From contig JACCYR010000382.1 of assembly GCA_013696385.1 (NCBI GenBank), positions 1 through 8,476 on the forward strand: a stretch of 8,476 nucleotides of DNA. Reading direction: 5' to 3'. This document shows, piece after piece, positions 6,639 to 8,476 of this stretch. The notes beneath the pieces were generated by a model. It saw nothing but the letters and a program-made list of their open reading frames with translations. It was not told the DNA's origin and did no database searches. This DNA comes from Acidobacteriota bacterium (GTDB lineage: Bacteria; Acidobacteriota; Blastocatellia; Pyrinomonadales; Pyrinomonadaceae). Positions within the stretch are counted from its first letter, which is position 1, and the number at the start of each line of letters is the position of its first letter. A program made the translations under genes and the position numbers.

Positions 6639-6667
6639 ATTTTAACTCGTAAATCTCTGTTCGTAAA
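6639..6667 (-). promoter_or_regulatory. Candidate sigma-70-like promoter of the kinase/phosphatase cluster
   Basis: On the minus strand TTTACG (6662-6667, four of six bases of TTGACA) and TAAAAT (6639-6644, five of six of TATAAT) are separated by 17 nt. Transcription would start about 35-40 nt before the ATG at 6593-6595. The region is AT-rich, so chance matches are likely, but the position and spacing are right and this is the largest gap upstream of the cluster. Confidence 0.35.
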
Positions 6668-6669
6668 TC
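6647..6669. repeat. Nine-base direct repeat in the cluster's upstream region
   Basis: TCGTAAATC occurs at 6647-6655 and again at 6661-6669, a 14-bp period. The second copy overlaps the candidate -35 element and the first lies in the spacer of the candidate promoter. It could be an operator or a chance repeat in AT-rich DNA. Confidence 0.4.
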
Positions 6670-6820
6670 ATAAATTGTGAGGAATCAATCCGCAACCGTT
6701 AATAATTCGGATTTTTAAGCAAAAAAACCCGATATTTCTTAAATTGCCGTTAAACTTCTTTTTTGAAACTCTTTTGTCGGTTCTTTCGTAGTAGAAAATT
6801 GACGCAGACAGATTATTAAT

Positions 6821-6849
6821 TTGCGTTGAATCATTTTAGATTCTATAAA
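6821..6849 (+). promoter_or_regulatory. Weak candidate promoter of the adaptor gene
   Basis: TATAAA at 6844-6849 resembles a -10 element and lies 17 nt after TTGCGT at 6821-6826, which matches TTGACA only in its first three bases. The location, about 30 nt before the adaptor ATG, is plausible. The evidence is weak. Confidence 0.2.
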
Positions 6850-6861
6850 ACTCTTCTTTAT

Positions 6862-6868
6862 AAAGGAA
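6862..6868 (+). promoter_or_regulatory. Ribosome binding site deciding the adaptor start
   Basis: AAAGGAA lies 11 nt before the ATG at 6880-6882. It favours that ATG over the in-frame TTG at 6826-6828, which has no comparable site and would put 18 extra residues before the membrane anchor. Confidence 0.5.
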
Positions 6869-6879
6869 CAGAAACTACA

Positions 6880-8466
6880 ATGGCTGTCAGCCGAAAAGGA
6901 AAAATTATAATAGGCGTAACTGCCGCCGTTTTATTAATCACTATTATTATAGCCAGCATTTTTGCAACCCGCAAAGATACGCCGGAAGTAACGGTCGTCA
7001 AGGTTGAAACCAGACCAGAACTGCGGTCAACGGTTACTTCTTCCGGCGAAATTCGTCCGATTCAGTTTATCAATTTGACGAGCGAAGTGCAGGGACGGAT
7101 TGAAGAAATTTACGTCAAAGAAGGTGATAAAGTTATTGCCGGAACGCCGCTTGTTAAACTCGACCCGACGCAGCTGCAATCAAGCACCGACGCGCAATAT
7201 GCCGCATTGCAAGCCGCGCAGAACGAATCGCAGGTTACGCGCTCGCAGATTACGGCGGCGCAAAACCAACTGTCGCAAGCCCAACAAGGTTTGAATGCTT
7301 CGCAGGCTTCGGTTGATACGGCTTTGCAGCAAGTTGCTTCGGCACGGCAGCAAGTTGTCGCGGCGCAAACCGACGTTGATAAAGCGCAGGTTGATTTAAA
7401 CACGGCAAACCGTGAACTGAAACGCACTGCCGAATTGGTTGAAGCCGGCGTTGAATCGCGCTCAAACTTTGACGCGGCAAAAGACCGCGTGGCAACTGCC
7501 CAAGTTGCGCTCAGAAACGCGCAAGCCCGTCTGAAATCGCAAAATCTGGCGATTAATGAATCACAAGCCCGCGTCAACGAAGCCAGAGCGCGAGCCAAGC
7601 AGCAGGAAGTTGCCGTGCGCGATGCGCGTCGTGGTGTCGAAACGGCGGATTTATCCGCAAGTGCCAGCACAAATCGAGCCGAACAGCAAGCCGCCGTTTT
7701 GCGCGGGTCAAAAAGCCAGCGCGATAAAACTTTGCAAGTAGCACCGATAAACGGCGTGATTGCCGATATTCCTTCAAAAGTCGGGACTTTTGCCGTCGCC
7801 AATCTAACCTCGACACCGCTTTTGACAATTGCCGATATGTCCTCAATAAATGTCGAAGTAAAAGTTGACGAAACCGAAATTGATAAAGTCGAGGTCGGAC
7901 AACCCGTAAAAGTTAAAGTTGATGCCTTCGGCGAAAAAGAACTAACGGGCGAAGTAACCCAAAAAACTCCGCTTGCCGTCGGCAAATCGCAAACAACCGG
8001 CGGACTTTCAACCAATATCAACGTGCAGGAAGCAAAGGAATTTCGTGTTGTTATCGAATTAAAAGATATGAATGACGAAATTCGAGACAGTCTGCGCCCC
8101 GGAATGAGCGCAACCGCCGTTATTACAACAAAAACGGCGGAAAATGTTATCGCTGTCCCGCTTCAAGCGGTGATTGAGAAAAAACCGGACGCTTCAGTTT
8201 CGCCGTCAATTGAAGGCGAAGCTCCACCGACACCGTCCGAAAAACCAAAAACCATAAAAGGTGTTTATGTTTTGGACGGAAACAAAGCAAAATTTGTCGA
8301 AGTTGAAACCGGAATTACCGGCGAATCCGATATTCAAATTACCGCCGGACTTTCCGAAGGTCAGGAAGTTATTACGGGTCCGAGCCGGGTGTTAAATACT
8401 TTGAAAGAAGGGACAGTGGTTAAAAGACAGGTTAAAAAAGAAGGCGGCGACACGCCGAAAGCGTAA
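6880..8466 (+). CDS. HlyD/MacA-like periplasmic adaptor subunit of an efflux or export system
   Basis: 528 residues from the ATG at 6880. Such adaptors bridge an inner-membrane ABC or RND transporter and an outer-membrane TolC-like channel. A basic N-terminus and a membrane anchor at about 9-29 place the rest in the periplasm. The first half of the lipoyl domain is at about 66-97 (QGRIEEIYVKEGDKVIAGTP). A helical hairpin runs from about 98 to 285, very rich in Ala and Gln, with its turn near ELVEAGVESRSNFDAA (185-200). The second lipoyl half follows (APINGVIADIPSKVGTFA, 288-305), then a beta-barrel at about 323-415 and a membrane-proximal domain at about 420-515. The hairpin, about 90 residues per arm, is long for a MacA-type protein. 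The membrane-proximal domain carries a Pro/Ser/Glu-rich insert at about 433-458. No lipobox is present. A MacB-like ABC gene often follows such genes; an ATG at 8474-8476, 7 nt after the stop, could begin it, but the window ends there. Confidence 0.92.
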   Translation: MAVSRKGKIIIGVTAAVLLITIIIASIFATRKDTPEVTVVKVETRPELRSTVTSSGEIRPIQFINLTSEVQGRIEEIYVKEGDKVIAGTPLVKLDPTQLQSSTDAQYAALQAAQNESQVTRSQITAAQNQLSQAQQGLNASQASVDTALQQVASARQQVVAAQTDVDKAQVDLNTANRELKRTAELVEAGVESRSNFDAAKDRVATAQVALRNAQARLKSQNLAINESQARVNEARARAKQQEVAVRDARRGVETADLSASASTNRAEQQAAVLRGSKSQRDKTLQVAPINGVIADIPSKVGTFAVANLTSTPLLTIADMSSINVEVKVDETEIDKVEVGQPVKVKVDAFGEKELTGEVTQKTPLAVGKSQTTGGLSTNINVQEAKEFRVVIELKDMNDEIRDSLRPGMSATAVITTKTAENVIAVPLQAVIEKKPDASVSPSIEGEAPPTPSEKPKTIKGVYVLDGNKAKFVEVETGITGESDIQITAGLSEGQEVITGPSRVLNTLKEGTVVKRQVKKEGGDTPKA

Positions 8467-8476
8467 GTATTTTATG

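Larger units (their letters stand above)
6596..6879. other. Divergent AT-rich intergenic region
   Basis: This 284-nt gap lies between the divergently transcribed zinc-ribbon/FHA gene and the adaptor gene and should hold promoters for both. It contains the 9-bp direct repeat and the candidate minus-strand promoter. It also has an imperfect 10-bp stem (6707-6716 with 6723-6732, one mismatch), with no T-run after it on the plus strand. On the plus strand a TTGACG at 6799-6804 has no well-spaced -10 partner. No open frame here looks like a gene, and I see no RNA gene. Confidence 0.7.

Noticed and set aside
6707..6732. Hairpin in the divergent gap as a terminator
   Set aside because: The stem has a mismatch, is mostly A-T, and has no T-run after it on the plus strand. 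No gene ends into it from either side.
6826..6882. TTG start giving an 18-residue longer adaptor
   Set aside because: The ATG at 6880 has a good ribosome binding site and leaves a normal short basic N-terminus before the membrane anchor; the TTG overlaps the likely promoter region.
7110..8021. A 303-codon open frame on the minus strand inside the adaptor gene
   Set aside because: It lies fully antisense to a clear adaptor gene, and its product is an implausible mix of Cys, Ser, Ala and Thr. It is a by-product of the Ala/Gln-rich codons on the other strand.

Overview
The window reads as chromosomal DNA from a Gram-negative bacterium: it has lpxD (lipid A synthesis) and a periplasmic adaptor for an envelope-spanning exporter. 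Moderately AT-rich codon use, very AT-rich gaps, heptanucleotide repeats, and a soluble Ser/Thr kinase with zinc ribbons and FHA domains would fit Acidobacteriota (perhaps Blastocatellia/Pyrinomonadaceae). That placement is from memory of such gene sets, not from a search. Coding density is high, and I see no mobile element, CRISPR array, tRNA or rRNA.

Layout. On the left, the last codons of an unidentified plus-strand gene overlap the start of lpxD (83-1117, +) by an ATGA. Converging on lpxD with a 34-nt gap is a four-gene minus-strand cluster. In transcription order it is: a small zinc-ribbon/FHA protein (6023-6595); a large soluble Ser/Thr kinase with two zinc ribbons, a long acidic linker and a C-terminal FHA domain (3471-5975); an RDD-family membrane protein (2919-3434); and an FHA-GAF-PP2C/SpoIIE-type phosphatase (1152-2807). 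A 284-nt AT-rich divergent region (6596-6879) separates this cluster from a plus-strand HlyD/MacA-like periplasmic adaptor (6880-8466), whose export partners would lie beyond the right edge.

How the genes may work together. The minus-strand cluster contains a phosphate writer (kinase), a candidate eraser (PP2C-type phosphatase with a GAF sensor), three predicted phosphothreonine readers (FHA domains in three of the four proteins, all with the core binding residues) and one integral membrane protein. The small zinc-ribbon/FHA protein has the same domain order as the tail of the kinase, and their FHA domains are clearly similar, so they look like paralogous modules. I infer a self-contained phospho-signalling circuit, possibly tuned by metal or redox state through the zinc ribbons.

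The most unusual non-coding structure lies between the RDD gene and the phosphatase gene. Two arrays of 7-bp units in opposite orientation form a 26-bp, one-mismatch inverted repeat. It supplies the stop codon of the RDD gene and ends 11 nt before the phosphatase start codon.
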